From Chitinophaga lutea (lineage in GTDB: Bacteria; Bacteroidota; Bacteroidia; Chitinophagales; Chitinophagaceae), in the NCBI RefSeq assembly GCF_003813775.1, contig NZ_RPDH01000001.1:2356001-2420000 (forward strand): a stretch of 64,000 bases of DNA, written 5' to 3'. Both the position numbers and the translations under genes were made by a program. This document shows, piece by piece, positions 1 to 7,805 of the stretch (the stretch's first letter is position 1; each line of letters starts with the position of its first letter). Below the pieces are notes generated by a model, which saw only the letters and a list, made by a program, of their open reading frames with translations, made no database searches and was not told the origin of the DNA.

Positions 1-473
1 TTCCCGTGGATGTAGGCGGTTACAGCGGCAGCTTCCACTCTTTCAAATTTGCTCAGGGTGATTTTTTCACCGATTTTGGCTACCTGGTCGTTTACTTTGT
101 CGGCAACAGTAGCGCCGTCAAGGGCTGCTGCATTCAGTTCTTCAACAGTTTTAACGCTATTGGCCAGTGCGAGGTCGGCGATAGACTGGGCAAACTTCAC
201 AAAGTCCTCATTTTTTGCCACGAAGTCGGTTTCGCAACTCAGTAATATCACTACACCGGCAGTACCTTCAGCATTCGTTTTAGCGATTACAACGCCTTCT
301 TTGGTTTCGCGGTCAGAGCGAAGAGCAGCCACTTTCTGGCCTTTCTTGCGCAGGTAGTCCACTGCTTTTTCAAAGTCACCGTCAGTTTCTACCAGTGCCT
401 TTCTGCAATCCATCATACCGGCTCCGGTTTGCTGACGCAGTTTGTTTACATCAGCTGCTGTAATTGTTGCCAT
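1..473 (-). CDS. tsf: Elongation factor Ts, N-terminal part (cut by window edge)
   Basis: Translation elongation factor Ts, the cytoplasmic guanine nucleotide exchange factor of EF-Tu. Reading leftward from an ATG at 473 gives MATITAADVNKLRQQTGAG, then MMDCRKAL and VAALRSDRETKEGVV. This is the UBA-like N-terminal domain followed by the core start with its TDFVA motif (CETDFVAKNEDF). About 157 codons are present and the C-terminal half lies outside the window. It sits downstream of rpsB in the usual rpsB-tsf order, separated by 113 bp that contains a perfect 12-bp hairpin. Identification is secure; only the length is unknown. Confidence 0.95.
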   Translation of the reverse strand, partial: MATITAADVNKLRQQTGAGMMDCRKALVETDGDFEKAVDYLRKKGQKVAALRSDRETKEGVVIAKTNAEGTAGVVILLSCETDFVAKNEDFVKFAQSIADLALANSVKTVEELNAAALDGATVADKVNDQVAKIGEKITLSKFERVEAAAVTAYIHG

Positions 474-525
474 GATATATAATCAGTTTATTGAGTTAAA
501 ATGTAGTTACGGGAGAATTTATAAT

Positions 526-561
526 GTGAATCGTGAACGACAGGTATCATTCACGATTCAC
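526..561 (-). other. Hairpin between rpsB and tsf
   Basis: GTGAATCGTGAA at 526-537 is the exact reverse complement of 550-561, with a 12-base loop. On the transcript it lies between the rpsB stop and the tsf start. No T-run follows it in the minus direction, so it is not a standard terminator. It may set the ratio of S2 to EF-Ts, by partial termination or by protecting the mRNA; that role is inference. Confidence 0.6.
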
Positions 562-586
562 TATTCTAACTGTGTATGTTCAGTAA

Positions 587-1591
587 TTATCTGGCAGGAC
601 CAGGTTTACCTGCACCGGAGGGCCGGAATCCGCCACCACCGCCGGGACGGTTGCCACCCGGGCGATTGCCGCCGGGACGGTTACCACCGCCGCTTCGGCC
701 CGGGCCACCGCCACGGTTACCACCACCACGGTTGCCACCGGGACCACCTGGGCCACGCTGACCGCCAGGGCCTGCGCTTCTGCCGCCGGGACCACCCGGT
801 CTGCGGCCTCTTTCGCCACGGTCATCACCGCCTTCCAGCTCGAATTTGCGGATTTTGTTGTCGGCTTCTTCTTCTTCCACTTCGTCAGTTTTCTCTACAG
901 CTCTTTCTGCCAGGCCTTCTGCGATAGCTGCAGCGATGTAGCTAACGATGATGGCGATGGATTTGGTAGCGTCGTCATTCGCGGGAATAGCGAAGTCAAC
1001 TTTGGTAGGGTCGGAGTTGGTGTCCACCATACCAAAGGTAGAAACGCCGAGGCGTTTTGCTTCAGCCAGCGCGATGTGCTCGTGGCTGATGTCTACGATG
1101 AACAGGGCTGCCGGAACACGTGCCAGTTGGGAGATACCACCCAGCACTTTTTCCATTTTGTCCTTATCGCGGGAGAGCGTGAGGCGCTCTTTTTTGGTGA
1201 TGTTGTCGAAAGTACCGTCCGCCAGCATTTTTTCAATGCTCTGCATTTTTTTCACGCTTTTACGGATGGTAGCAAAGTTGGTGAGCATGCCACCTAACCA
1301 CCTTTCGGTTACGTAAGGCATGTTAACGCGTTTTGCAGCATCGGCTACAATCTCTTTCGCCTGCTTTTTGGTAGCCACGAACATGATCTTTTTACCGCTC
1401 TTGGCGATGGATTTCAGCGCAGCGGCTGTTTCCTGCAGGCCTTCAACGGTTTTGTTCAGGTCTATGATGTGAATACCTTTCTTTTCTGCGAAAATATAAG
1501 GCAGCATCTTAGGATTCCACTTTTTCTTCAGGTGACCGAAGTGTACACCGGCTTCCAGTAACTGCTGCTGTAATGAAGTATTATTTTCCAT
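587..1591 (-). CDS. rpsB: 30S ribosomal protein S2 with a long Gly/Arg/Pro-rich C-terminal tail
   Basis: Small-subunit ribosomal protein uS2. Residues 1 to about 235 are a normal S2 (LLEAGVHFGHLKKKWNPKM at the N terminus, then WLGGMLTNF and PAALFIVD). After an acidic stretch (EVEEEEAD) the protein continues with about 81 residues made almost only of G, R, P and N, including three NRPGG units in a row. Total length is 334 residues, against about 240 for E. coli S2. The reading frame is open to a clean stop, so the tail is encoded and not a frameshift artefact. It is third in the minus-strand operon after rplM and rpsI. The tail resembles RGG-type RNA-binding regions; its role is unknown. Confidence 0.97.
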   Translation of the reverse strand: MENNTSLQQQLLEAGVHFGHLKKKWNPKMLPYIFAEKKGIHIIDLNKTVEGLQETAAALKSIAKSGKKIMFVATKKQAKEIVADAAKRVNMPYVTERWLGGMLTNFATIRKSVKKMQSIEKMLADGTFDNITKKERLTLSRDKDKMEKVLGGISQLARVPAALFIVDISHEHIALAEAKRLGVSTFGMVDTNSDPTKVDFAIPANDDATKSIAIIVSYIAAAIAEGLAERAVEKTDEVEEEEADNKIRKFELEGGDDRGERGRRPGGPGGRSAGPGGQRGPGGPGGNRGGGNRGGGPGRSGGGNRPGGNRPGGNRPGGGGGFRPSGAGKPGPAR

Positions 1592-1636
1592 GTTGTTTTA
1601 ATCAAATTGATGGTCAAGAATTGAATGCTGCAATCA

Positions 1637-2026
1637 TTAACGTTTAGAGAACTGGAAGCTTCTTCTTGCTTTAGCTTTACCTGGTTTCTTACGTTCAACA
1701 GACCTGGGGTCACGTTTCAGCAGGCCGGCTGCTTTCAGCGCAGGACGGAATTCAGGGTTGATTTCGCACAGTGCGCGAGCAATGCCCAGTTTTACCGCTT
1801 CTGCCTGGCCTTTGATGCCACCACCCTGTGCATTCACTTTTACATCGAATTTATCCAGCGCGTCAATGGTTTTGAAAGGCGCTTCAACCTGGTTCTGCAG
1901 GTAGATCAGCGCGAAATATGTTTTATAATCCTTGTCGTTCACCAGAATGGTGCCGGTACCTTTGCTCACATATACGCGGGCAACTGCTTCCTTACGACGA
2001 CCGATAGTATTTTTTTGTTTTTCCAT
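1637..2026 (-). CDS. rpsI: 30S ribosomal protein S9
   Basis: Small-subunit ribosomal protein uS9, 129 residues, normal bacterial length. The N-terminal TIGRRKEAVARVYV motif and the basic C terminus ending SFQFSKR are diagnostic; that C-terminal tail reaches the P-site tRNA in ribosome structures. It begins 13 bp after the rplM stop in the conserved rplM-rpsI pair and is followed 45 bp later by rpsB, so all are probably one transcript. Confidence 0.97.
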   Translation of the reverse strand: MEKQKNTIGRRKEAVARVYVSKGTGTILVNDKDYKTYFALIYLQNQVEAPFKTIDALDKFDVKVNAQGGGIKGQAEAVKLGIARALCEINPEFRPALKAAGLLKRDPRSVERKKPGKAKARRSFQFSKR

Positions 2027-2039
2027 TATTCAGGTGTGA

Positions 2040-2483
2040 TTAGAAAGTTAAAGACTGCGGTTTCTGAGCAGCATGCGGATGTTCCGCACCAGCGTAAACA
2101 AAAAGTTTTTTGTACATCGCACGGCCCAGGCGGTTTTTAGGAAGCATGCCTTTTACAGCTCTTTCGATCACCACTTCAGGACGGCGTTTCAGCAGGTCTT
2201 TGGCGGTTTCACCTTTCTGACCACCGGGGTAACCGGAGTAAGTCAGGTATTCTTTGTCATTCAGTTTGTTACCAGTGAAAACAACCTTGTCGGCGTTGAT
2301 CACAATGATGTTGTCGCCACAGTCAGTATGAGGGGTGTAGTAAGGTTTGTTCTTACCTCTCAGTATTGCTGCAATCCTGGCGCTCATTCTGCCCACGGTC
2401 ATGTTGGTTGCATCCACAATGTACCAGTCGCGCTTTACGTAAGCGTCGTTAGCAGATTTTGTTTTGAAACTTAAAGTATTCAT
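2040..2483 (-). CDS. rplM: 50S ribosomal protein L13
   Basis: Large-subunit ribosomal protein uL13, 147 residues. Characteristic segments are [19 protein letters not shown] near the N terminus, [11 protein letters not shown] in the middle and [19 protein letters not shown] near the C terminus. It is the first gene of the rplM-rpsI-rpsB-tsf run. A Bacteroidota-type promoter box lies about 45 bp upstream (caaagcta on plus, TAGCTTTG on minus). Confidence 0.97.
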   Translation of the reverse strand: MNTLSFKTKSANDAYVKRDWYIVDATNMTVGRMSARIAAILRGKNKPYYTPHTDCGDNIIVINADKVVFTGNKLNDKEYLTYSGYPGGQKGETAKDLLKRRPEVVIERAVKGMLPKNRLGRAMYKKLFVYAGAEHPHAAQKPQSLTF

Positions 2484-2526
2484 TGCTTAATAAAATAGTA
2501 ATTAAATCTCGCCCTGTTTGGGAGTG

Positions 2527-2560
2527 CAAAGCTAAGGCGGAAAAAGAATAAAACCATCAA
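2527..2560 (-). promoter_or_regulatory. Promoter for rplM operon
   Basis: On the minus strand TAGCTTTG (2527-2534) matches the Bacteroidota -7 box TAnnTTTG. A TTG at 2558-2560 could be the -33 element, but the 23-base spacer is longer than the usual 19-21. Confidence 0.55.
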
Positions 2561-2678
2561 TTTACAGGTCTTTTTTACAGGGCGCGCTTGTAACGAATTG
2601 ATTTTCAATAAAAAATTTGACATAGAGTTATCAACAGGTTATTAAACCGCCGGTTTTAAAGAACTACAGGCACAAAAA

Positions 2679-2700
2679 AGGGCCGGAAGCCCGGCCCTTA
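2679..2700 (-). terminator. Terminator of the YugP-type peptidase gene
   Basis: GGGCCGG (2680-2686) pairs with CCGGCCC (2691-2697) around a 4-base loop. On the minus strand it is followed by a run of Ts (AAAAAA at 2674-2679 on plus). It lies just after the stop of the minus-strand gene ending at 2719. Confidence 0.85.
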
Positions 2701-2718
2701 CAGGATTTTTTCACAAGG

Positions 2719-3408
2719 CTAATTGCGATCGCGGGCACCCAGGTATATCATTAAATATTGTAATAATATAACTACGGAGGAGACTGCCGCCACCACATAG
2801 GTCATTGCTGCCCACCAGAGGGCATCCTTCGCCTTGTCGTGCTCAGCCTTGTATGTCATACCCGTACTGTCGAGCCACGCCAGCGCCCGTTTGGAGGCGT
2901 CAAACTCCACGGGGAGCGTCACAATGGCAAACAAGGTGGTCACCCCGAACAGTATGATACCTGCCAGCAGCAGGTTCGGGAATATATTTACCAGTAAAAT
3001 ACCCGCGATCAGCACGATCTGCACCAGCGAAGAGCTGATTTTCACCGCCGGCACCATTTTGGACCGGAAGTTCAGCCAGGTATAACGGGTGGCATGCTGC
3101 ACCGCGTGCCCGCACTCGTGTGCCGCCACGGCCGCGGCGGCCACGCTGGCCCCGCTATATACGTCCGGGCTCAGGTTCACCGTTTTGTCGGCCGGGTTAT
3201 AGTGGTCGCTCAGGAAACCGTCAGCAGATAATACTTTTACATCATATATACCATTATCTTTAAGCATCTTTTCCGCTACTTCCTTGCCTGTAAGGCCGGA
3301 AGACAAAGGCACCTGGCTGTATTCCTTAAACTTACTCTTCAACCGGAGGCTGACCAGCATACTGATACCCACAAAAATGAGGGATACAATCATAATTCCT
3401 GGAGTCAT
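2719..3408 (-). CDS. Membrane zinc metallopeptidase, YugP family
   Basis: Putative neutral zinc metallopeptidase (YugP / Zn_peptidase_2 family), 229 residues. An N-terminal membrane segment (about residues 4-20) is followed by a domain with the zinc motif HECGH at residues 97-101 (AAHECGHAVQHA). Hydrophobic segments follow at about 125-165 and near the C terminus. The catalytic His/Glu/His set is intact. Physiological substrates of the family are not well known. It is a single-gene unit with its own terminator. Confidence 0.9.
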   Translation of the reverse strand: MTPGIMIVSLIFVGISMLVSLRLKSKFKEYSQVPLSSGLTGKEVAEKMLKDNGIYDVKVLSADGFLSDHYNPADKTVNLSPDVYSGASVAAAAVAAHECGHAVQHATRYTWLNFRSKMVPAVKISSSLVQIVLIAGILLVNIFPNLLLAGIILFGVTTLFAIVTLPVEFDASKRALAWLDSTGMTYKAEHDKAKDALWWAAMTYVVAAVSSVVILLQYLMIYLGARDRN

Positions 3409-3975
3409 CTGTTGTTGTTTTTAATTATTGACATAAAATTACTCCTAATACCTATCAAATCTCCTACCATTCACCCGATTTAACATTTTTTGAACGAAAC
3501 CGACCGGTTACACATATTTTTTGTCAGCAGCAAAAAATTAACACTGACAGTTTGGCCGGAAACCCCCATTTTTGAGCTTCGTTTTATATATTTGTCTGAT
3601 ATATAATATGACGTGAATTTGATATATGAATACCGGGTTTACCTCCCTTAGCTATCAATAATTTACAGCTTTTTATATAAAATTATCTGCAGGCGAAACA
3701 GGCTACAATAGGGGGTTACAGCCGACTGACTGCCACAGGAATTAACACTTTAAAAGTTATTAACATCCTTTAAATAAACTTTTTTATTCTCATCCCATTT
3801 AGTAATTTAGTCCTGAATTTAATGGGTTAGTAAGTAGAAAGAGTCAGCGGAATCCTCCGTTGGCTCTTTTCTCTTTTCGGGGATTTTTGCCGCCTTTTTT
3901 TCTTCTCTTGGATCGGTATTTTAACTTTTTCTGCAACAAAAATCACTTCTCCTTTTTTTCGGCTTACTTTGTTGC
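3409..3975. other. Intergenic region between yugP-type gene and radA
   Basis: 567 bp without a convincing open frame, AT-rich. It holds a promoter-like TATATTTG on plus at 3587-3594, a CCCATT/AATGGG short inverted repeat at about 3794-3826, and a strong plus-strand hairpin with T-run at 3838-3878. Immediately before radA there is TTACTTTG (3964-3971), one base off the -7 consensus and only 4 bases before the radA ATG. Confidence 0.5.
3838..3878 (+). terminator. Orphan intrinsic terminator upstream of radA
   Basis: A 14-bp stem (3838-3851 with 3856-3869, two G-T pairs) with loop ATCC is followed by TCTCTTTTC. No plus-strand gene lies upstream of it in the window back to position 3409. It therefore ends either a small RNA or an attenuated radA leader. 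Confidence 0.6.
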
Positions 3976-5352
3976 ATGAGTAAAATCAAAACAGCTTTTT
4001 TTTGCCAGAACTGTGGATATGAATCGGCAAAATGGACGGGTAAATGTCCTTCCTGTAATCAATGGAACACCTTTGTAGAGGAAAAAGTTCAGAAAGAGTT
4101 GCCCCTGCACCGCCAGGAATGGAAAAGCACAAAAATTGATCAGCCGCGCGCACCGAAAGTAGTGCACCTGGATGCAGTGGAAGCGATAGAAGAAAAACGC
4201 TGGTTAACGCCTGATGCGGAATTGAACAGAGTGCTGGGAGGCGGCATAGTGGCGGGTTCCCTCGTGCTCGTGGGCGGAGAGCCGGGCATCGGCAAGTCAA
4301 CGCTTTTTCTGCAGAACGCCCTTATGTTGAAGAACATTAAAACATTGTATATCAGCGGGGAGGAAAGTGAGCAGCAGATAAAAATGCGGGCGGACCGGCT
4401 GAAGATTCATAACGACCAGTTTTACCTGCTGACAGAAACTTCCACGCAGGCCATCTTCCAGGAAATCAAAAAACTCGAGCCGCAACTGGTCATCGTTGAT
4501 TCCATACAAACATTGCAATCTCCCCTGATTGAATCCGCACCGGGGAGCGTATCGCAAATCAGGGAAACAGCAGGAGAAATGATGCGTTTCGCGAAAGAAA
4601 GCAACACGCCTGTTTTTCTGATCGGGCACATCACAAAAGATGGCTCCATTGCAGGGCCTAAGGTGCTGGAACATATGGTGGATACGGTTTTACAGTTTGA
4701 AGGAGACCAGCATTACGCCTACCGTATCCTGCGGACGATCAAGAACCGCTTCGGTTCTACTGCCGAGCTGGGTATTTATGAAATGACAGGAAACGGCCTG
4801 CGGCAGGTCAACAATCCATCGGAGATTCTTATTTCACAGCGGGACGATATGCTGAGCGGGGTTGCCATCGCCGCCACCATCGAGGGCCTGCGCCCGATGC
4901 TCGTGGAAGTGCAGGCACTGGTCACCCAGTCCGTTTACGGTACGCCACAACGTACCGCCACCGGTTTCGATCTCAGAAGGCTGCAGTTGTTGCTGGCTGT
5001 ACTGGAAAAACGCGGTGGATTTCATTTCGGTATGAAAGATGTATTCCTCAACATTGCAGGCGGCATCAAGGTCGAAGATCCGTCCATCGACCTGGCTGTG
5101 CTGTGCGCACTGTTATCTTCGTTTGAAGACATCGGGATTTCACACAAATGCTGCTTTGCGGGCGAAGTGGGCCTGAGCGGCGAGATTCGCGCGGTAAACC
5201 GGATCGAACAGAGAATTGCGGAAGCGGAGAAGCTGGGATTCGAAAAAATATTTATCTCCAAATATCATAAGAAGGGGCTCGATTTCAGTAAATTTAATAT
5301 CGAAGTGGTGTCGCTGGGGAGAGTGGACGAAGTTTACCAGCGGTTGTTTTAA
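3976..5352 (+). CDS. radA: DNA repair protein RadA (Sms)
   Basis: RecA-like ATPase that processes recombination intermediates, 458 residues. An N-terminal C4 zinc finger has C10, C13, C24 and C27 (CQNCGYESAKWTGKCPSC). The Walker A motif GGEPGIGKST is at about 100-109. The RadA-specific KNRFG motif follows at about 256. The C-terminal third is the Lon-protease-like domain (VFLNIAGGIKVEDPSIDLA). All family motifs are intact. comF follows after 18 bp, so the two are probably co-transcribed. Confidence 0.97.
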   Translation: MSKIKTAFFCQNCGYESAKWTGKCPSCNQWNTFVEEKVQKELPLHRQEWKSTKIDQPRAPKVVHLDAVEAIEEKRWLTPDAELNRVLGGGIVAGSLVLVGGEPGIGKSTLFLQNALMLKNIKTLYISGEESEQQIKMRADRLKIHNDQFYLLTETSTQAIFQEIKKLEPQLVIVDSIQTLQSPLIESAPGSVSQIRETAGEMMRFAKESNTPVFLIGHITKDGSIAGPKVLEHMVDTVLQFEGDQHYAYRILRTIKNRFGSTAELGIYEMTGNGLRQVNNPSEILISQRDDMLSGVAIAATIEGLRPMLVEVQALVTQSVYGTPQRTATGFDLRRLQLLLAVLEKRGGFHFGMKDVFLNIAGGIKVEDPSIDLAVLCALLSSFEDIGISHKCCFAGEVGLSGEIRAVNRIEQRIAEAEKLGFEKIFISKYHKKGLDFSKFNIEVVSLGRVDEVYQRLF

Positions 5353-5370
5353 CCCGATAACTCAGATATT

Positions 5371-6054
5371 ATGTTGCATCCATTGTTGCACCTCCTGTAC
5401 CCGCGTACATGCGAATGCTGCGGCCTTGACCTTTCCCGCCGCGAAGAAGTGCTCTGCCTCCGCTGCGCCGTTAAGTTGCCGGTGACCAATTTTCACAGCC
5501 TGCCGCACAATCCCGTTGAGAAGATATTCTGGGGCCGCGTACAGCTGCGGCATGCCACAGCCGGTTATTACTTCGGCCGCCATGCGCATTTACAGCGGCT
5601 GATCCACCAGTTTAAATATCACGGGCGGAAAGACATTGCACTGTATATGGGCCGGCAACTGGGTCTTCAACTGCAACAGAGCAGCTGGTGGCAACAGCTG
5701 AGTCTCATTGTACCGGTACCGCTCAACCGGTTAAAGCAACGCCATCGCGGTTATAACCAGGCAGCACTCCTCGCCGCCGGCATCGCAGGGGTGCTTGGTT
5801 GTCCCATGCAGCCGGACGTGTTGGCACGCGCAGAGGCCGTGACCACTCAAACCCATCAATCCCGGCCCGACCGCTGGAACAACGTTGCTACCGCATTTGC
5901 ATTGGGAAAACCCGCCGCAGTACGCGACCGGCACATTTTACTCGTAGATGATGTACTGACCACTGGGGCCACACTCGAGGCCTGCGCCCGCGCCCTGTTG
6001 GTAGAAGATAAAGTCAGTGTAAGTATCTGCAGCCTGGCTTACGCCAGTAGATAA
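5371..6054 (+). CDS. comF: ComF family phosphoribosyltransferase-like protein
   Basis: 227 residues. An N-terminal zinc-finger-like set (C14, C17, C29, C32) is followed by a phosphoribosyltransferase fold. The PRPP-binding loop is ILLVDDVLTTGAT near residue 190. ComF proteins are linked to DNA uptake or recombination in naturally competent bacteria, but their biochemical role is poorly defined. Its position directly after radA, with comEC elsewhere in the window, fits a DNA-processing role. Its stop codon overlaps the T-run of the minus-strand terminator at 6053-6082. Confidence 0.88.
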   Translation: MLHPLLHLLYPRTCECCGLDLSRREEVLCLRCAVKLPVTNFHSLPHNPVEKIFWGRVQLRHATAGYYFGRHAHLQRLIHQFKYHGRKDIALYMGRQLGLQLQQSSWWQQLSLIVPVPLNRLKQRHRGYNQAALLAAGIAGVLGCPMQPDVLARAEAVTTQTHQSRPDRWNNVATAFALGKPAAVRDRHILLVDDVLTTGATLEACARALLVEDKVSVSICSLAYASR

Positions 6055-6082
6055 AAAAATACAGGTGTTCGAAAACACCTGT
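6053..6082 (-). terminator. Terminator for the small gene at 6139-6315
   Basis: ACAGGTGTT (6061-6069) pairs with AACACCTGT (6074-6082) around CGAA. In the minus direction it runs into seven Ts (complement of 6054-6060). It lies 57 bp after the small gene's stop. Confidence 0.75.
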
Positions 6083-6138
6083 CTCTGGTAACTATTCCAC
6101 GTTATGAATACGCAATTGTTGCATTATGTCAACTACAG

Positions 6139-6315
6139 CTATGAGGAAGTTTTTTTGTTCTTTCCCTTTTGGGAGATGCTTTGTTTGCCAGCGTTCTTAT
6201 TGATGTAAACCACCTTAAACGTATCGTCTGCGAGTGAGTTTTCAATATTTACTGCCTGAAGGCCCAGTTTGGCCAGGCGCAGGCTCAATTGCCCGATGTC
6301 GTCCCTGATGTTCAT
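6139..6315 (-). CDS. Hypothetical 58-residue protein
   Basis: Unrecognised small protein starting MNIRDDIGQLSLRLAKLG, with a hydrophilic Lys/Ser-rich C terminus (GKNKKTSS). It has no signal peptide or membrane segment, so it is probably cytoplasmic. I chose the ATG at 6315. An upstream in-frame start at 6423 would add a Pro/Thr-rich stretch that looks non-coding. Expression is supported by a good promoter at 6522-6554 and a terminator at 6053-6082. The leader would be about 200 nt. No function can be assigned. Confidence 0.5.
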   Translation of the reverse strand: MNIRDDIGQLSLRLAKLGLQAVNIENSLADDTFKVVYINKNAGKQSISQKGKNKKTSS

Positions 6316-6521
6316 GTTATTTTCTTTTTCCGGTGAGTGTATGTGTGATGACTGATTGGGTAAGGTATCAGCGGCACATACAGCAACATCCGGCGGCAGC
6401 GCGGTGGTGGTAGGAAAAAGCACGCTGCAAATGTTCCGGGTCCGATTGCATCTCCTTTAAAAGCATAGTTCTAAAAAGTTAAACGGTTGGTTTTTGGTTT
6501 TGATCTCGTTGTATTACCCTA

Positions 6522-6554
6522 CAAATATAATAGGAATTGTAGACTAAATGCAAA
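6522..6554 (-). promoter_or_regulatory. Promoter for the 58-residue gene
   Basis: On the minus strand TTTG (6551-6554), 21 bases, then TATATTTG (6522-6529): a close match to the Bacteroidota -33/-7 consensus. Confidence 0.7.
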
Positions 6555-6685
6555 TAATTTTTGAGGTTTTTTATAAATTAATTATAATGAATTGGTTATA
6601 AGTTAATTATGATAGAGTGAATCATCGGCGGACCAGCTGCATGAAGGGTGCTTCAACGTTATTATGTTATTAGTGGGGACTTTTC

Positions 6686-6693
6686 TATCTTTG
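6686..6693 (+). promoter_or_regulatory. -7 box for metH
   Basis: TATCTTTG matches TAnnTTTG; no clear TTG at the expected -33 position. Confidence 0.5.
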
Positions 6694-6770
6694 CATTTGC
6701 CCGGAGGTAGATTTGTTTATTGTTCGGCCTGCGGGTTCATTGTAAACCGTAACTAATAAACGTTATTGCC

Positions 6771-7787
6771 ATGAAATCATTAGCACAATGCGCCCGCGAG
6801 CGCATTTTAATAATTGACGGTGCTATGGGCACCATGATCCAACGCTATAAACTCCAGGAATCCGATTACAGAGGGGAACGTTTTAAAGACTATCACACGG
6901 ATGTGAAAGGCAATAGCGATTTGCTGTCTATCACCCAGCCTGATATCATTGAAGCGATTCACCGGGAATATCTTGAGGCCGGCGCGGATATCATAGAAAC
7001 CAACACCTTCAGCAGCACCGTGATCGCCCAGGCGGACTATGACATGCAGCACCTTGCATTTGAGATGAACACGGCTGCCGTTACCATCGCAAAAAAAGCT
7101 GCCGCAGACTATAGCCGCCGCAACCCGGACAAGCCGCGTTTTGTAGCCGGTGCCATCGGCCCGTTGAACAAAACCCTGTCTATTTCACCGGATGTGAATA
7201 ACCCCGGTTTCCGTTCCGTGACGTTCGACGAAGTGGTGGATGCTTATTACGATCAGGTAAAGGCTTTATCAGAAGCGGGCGCGGACATTCTCCTGATCGA
7301 GACAATTTTTGACACCCTCAATTGCAAAGGCGCGATTTTCGCCATCAAAAAATACTTCCGCGATACCGGCAAACCTGAATTGCCGATCATGATATCCGGC
7401 ACGATCACGGATGCTTCAGGCAGAACCCTGAGCGGCCAGACGCTGGAGGCCTTCTATATTTCGGTGATGCACGCAAGGCCCTTCTCGATAGGACTTAACT
7501 GCGCACTGGGCGGCAGCCAGATGAGGCCGTACGTGGAAGAGCTGTCGCAGATCGCCAACTGTTATGTGAGCTGCTACCCGAATGCGGGCCTTCCCAACAC
7601 CTTCGGAGAGTATGATGAGCAACCCCACGAAACAGCGCACATTATTGAAGATTTTGCCCGCGAGGGTTTTGTAAACATTGTAGGCGGATGCTGTGGTACC
7701 ACACCGGACCATATCCGCCACATTGCCGATCATGTGAAATCCATCACCCCCCGTCCCTTGCCGGTGGTGGAAACTACACTGGCATAA
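6771..7787 (+). CDS. metH: Methionine synthase, homocysteine-binding subunit (split MetH)
   Basis: 338 residues corresponding to the first module of cobalamin-dependent methionine synthase, the zinc-dependent homocysteine S-methyltransferase domain. Seen: [16 protein letters not shown] near the N terminus, ETNTFSST, and the zinc-ligand region [11 protein letters not shown] near the C terminus. The protein ends there, and the remaining modules are encoded by the next gene 18 bp downstream. Together they would transfer the methyl group of 5-methyltetrahydrofolate to homocysteine in the cytoplasm. Some betaine- or S-methylmethionine-dependent methyltransferases share this fold, but the context makes a MetH part much more likely. 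Confidence 0.93.
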   Translation: MKSLAQCARERILIIDGAMGTMIQRYKLQESDYRGERFKDYHTDVKGNSDLLSITQPDIIEAIHREYLEAGADIIETNTFSSTVIAQADYDMQHLAFEMNTAAVTIAKKAAADYSRRNPDKPRFVAGAIGPLNKTLSISPDVNNPGFRSVTFDEVVDAYYDQVKALSEAGADILLIETIFDTLNCKGAIFAIKKYFRDTGKPELPIMISGTITDASGRTLSGQTLEAFYISVMHARPFSIGLNCALGGSQMRPYVEELSQIANCYVSCYPNAGLPNTFGEYDEQPHETAHIIEDFAREGFVNIVGGCCGTTPDHIRHIADHVKSITPRPLPVVETTLA

Positions 7788-7805
7788 GAACACAGGAGTC
7801 AAAGC

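Larger units (their letters stand above)
6316..6770. other. Intergenic region upstream of metH
   Basis: 455 bp, AT-rich. It contains a minus-strand promoter (6522-6554) for the small gene, and a plus-strand -7 box TATCTTTG (6686-6693) for metH. The metH leader of about 70 bases is too short for a cobalamin riboswitch, and I see no SAM-riboswitch-like fold. Confidence 0.5.

Noticed and set aside
6424..6770. Possible cobalamin or SAM riboswitch before metH
   Set aside because: The -7 box at 6686 leaves a leader of only about 70 bases, too short for a cobalamin riboswitch and with no SAM-type fold visible.
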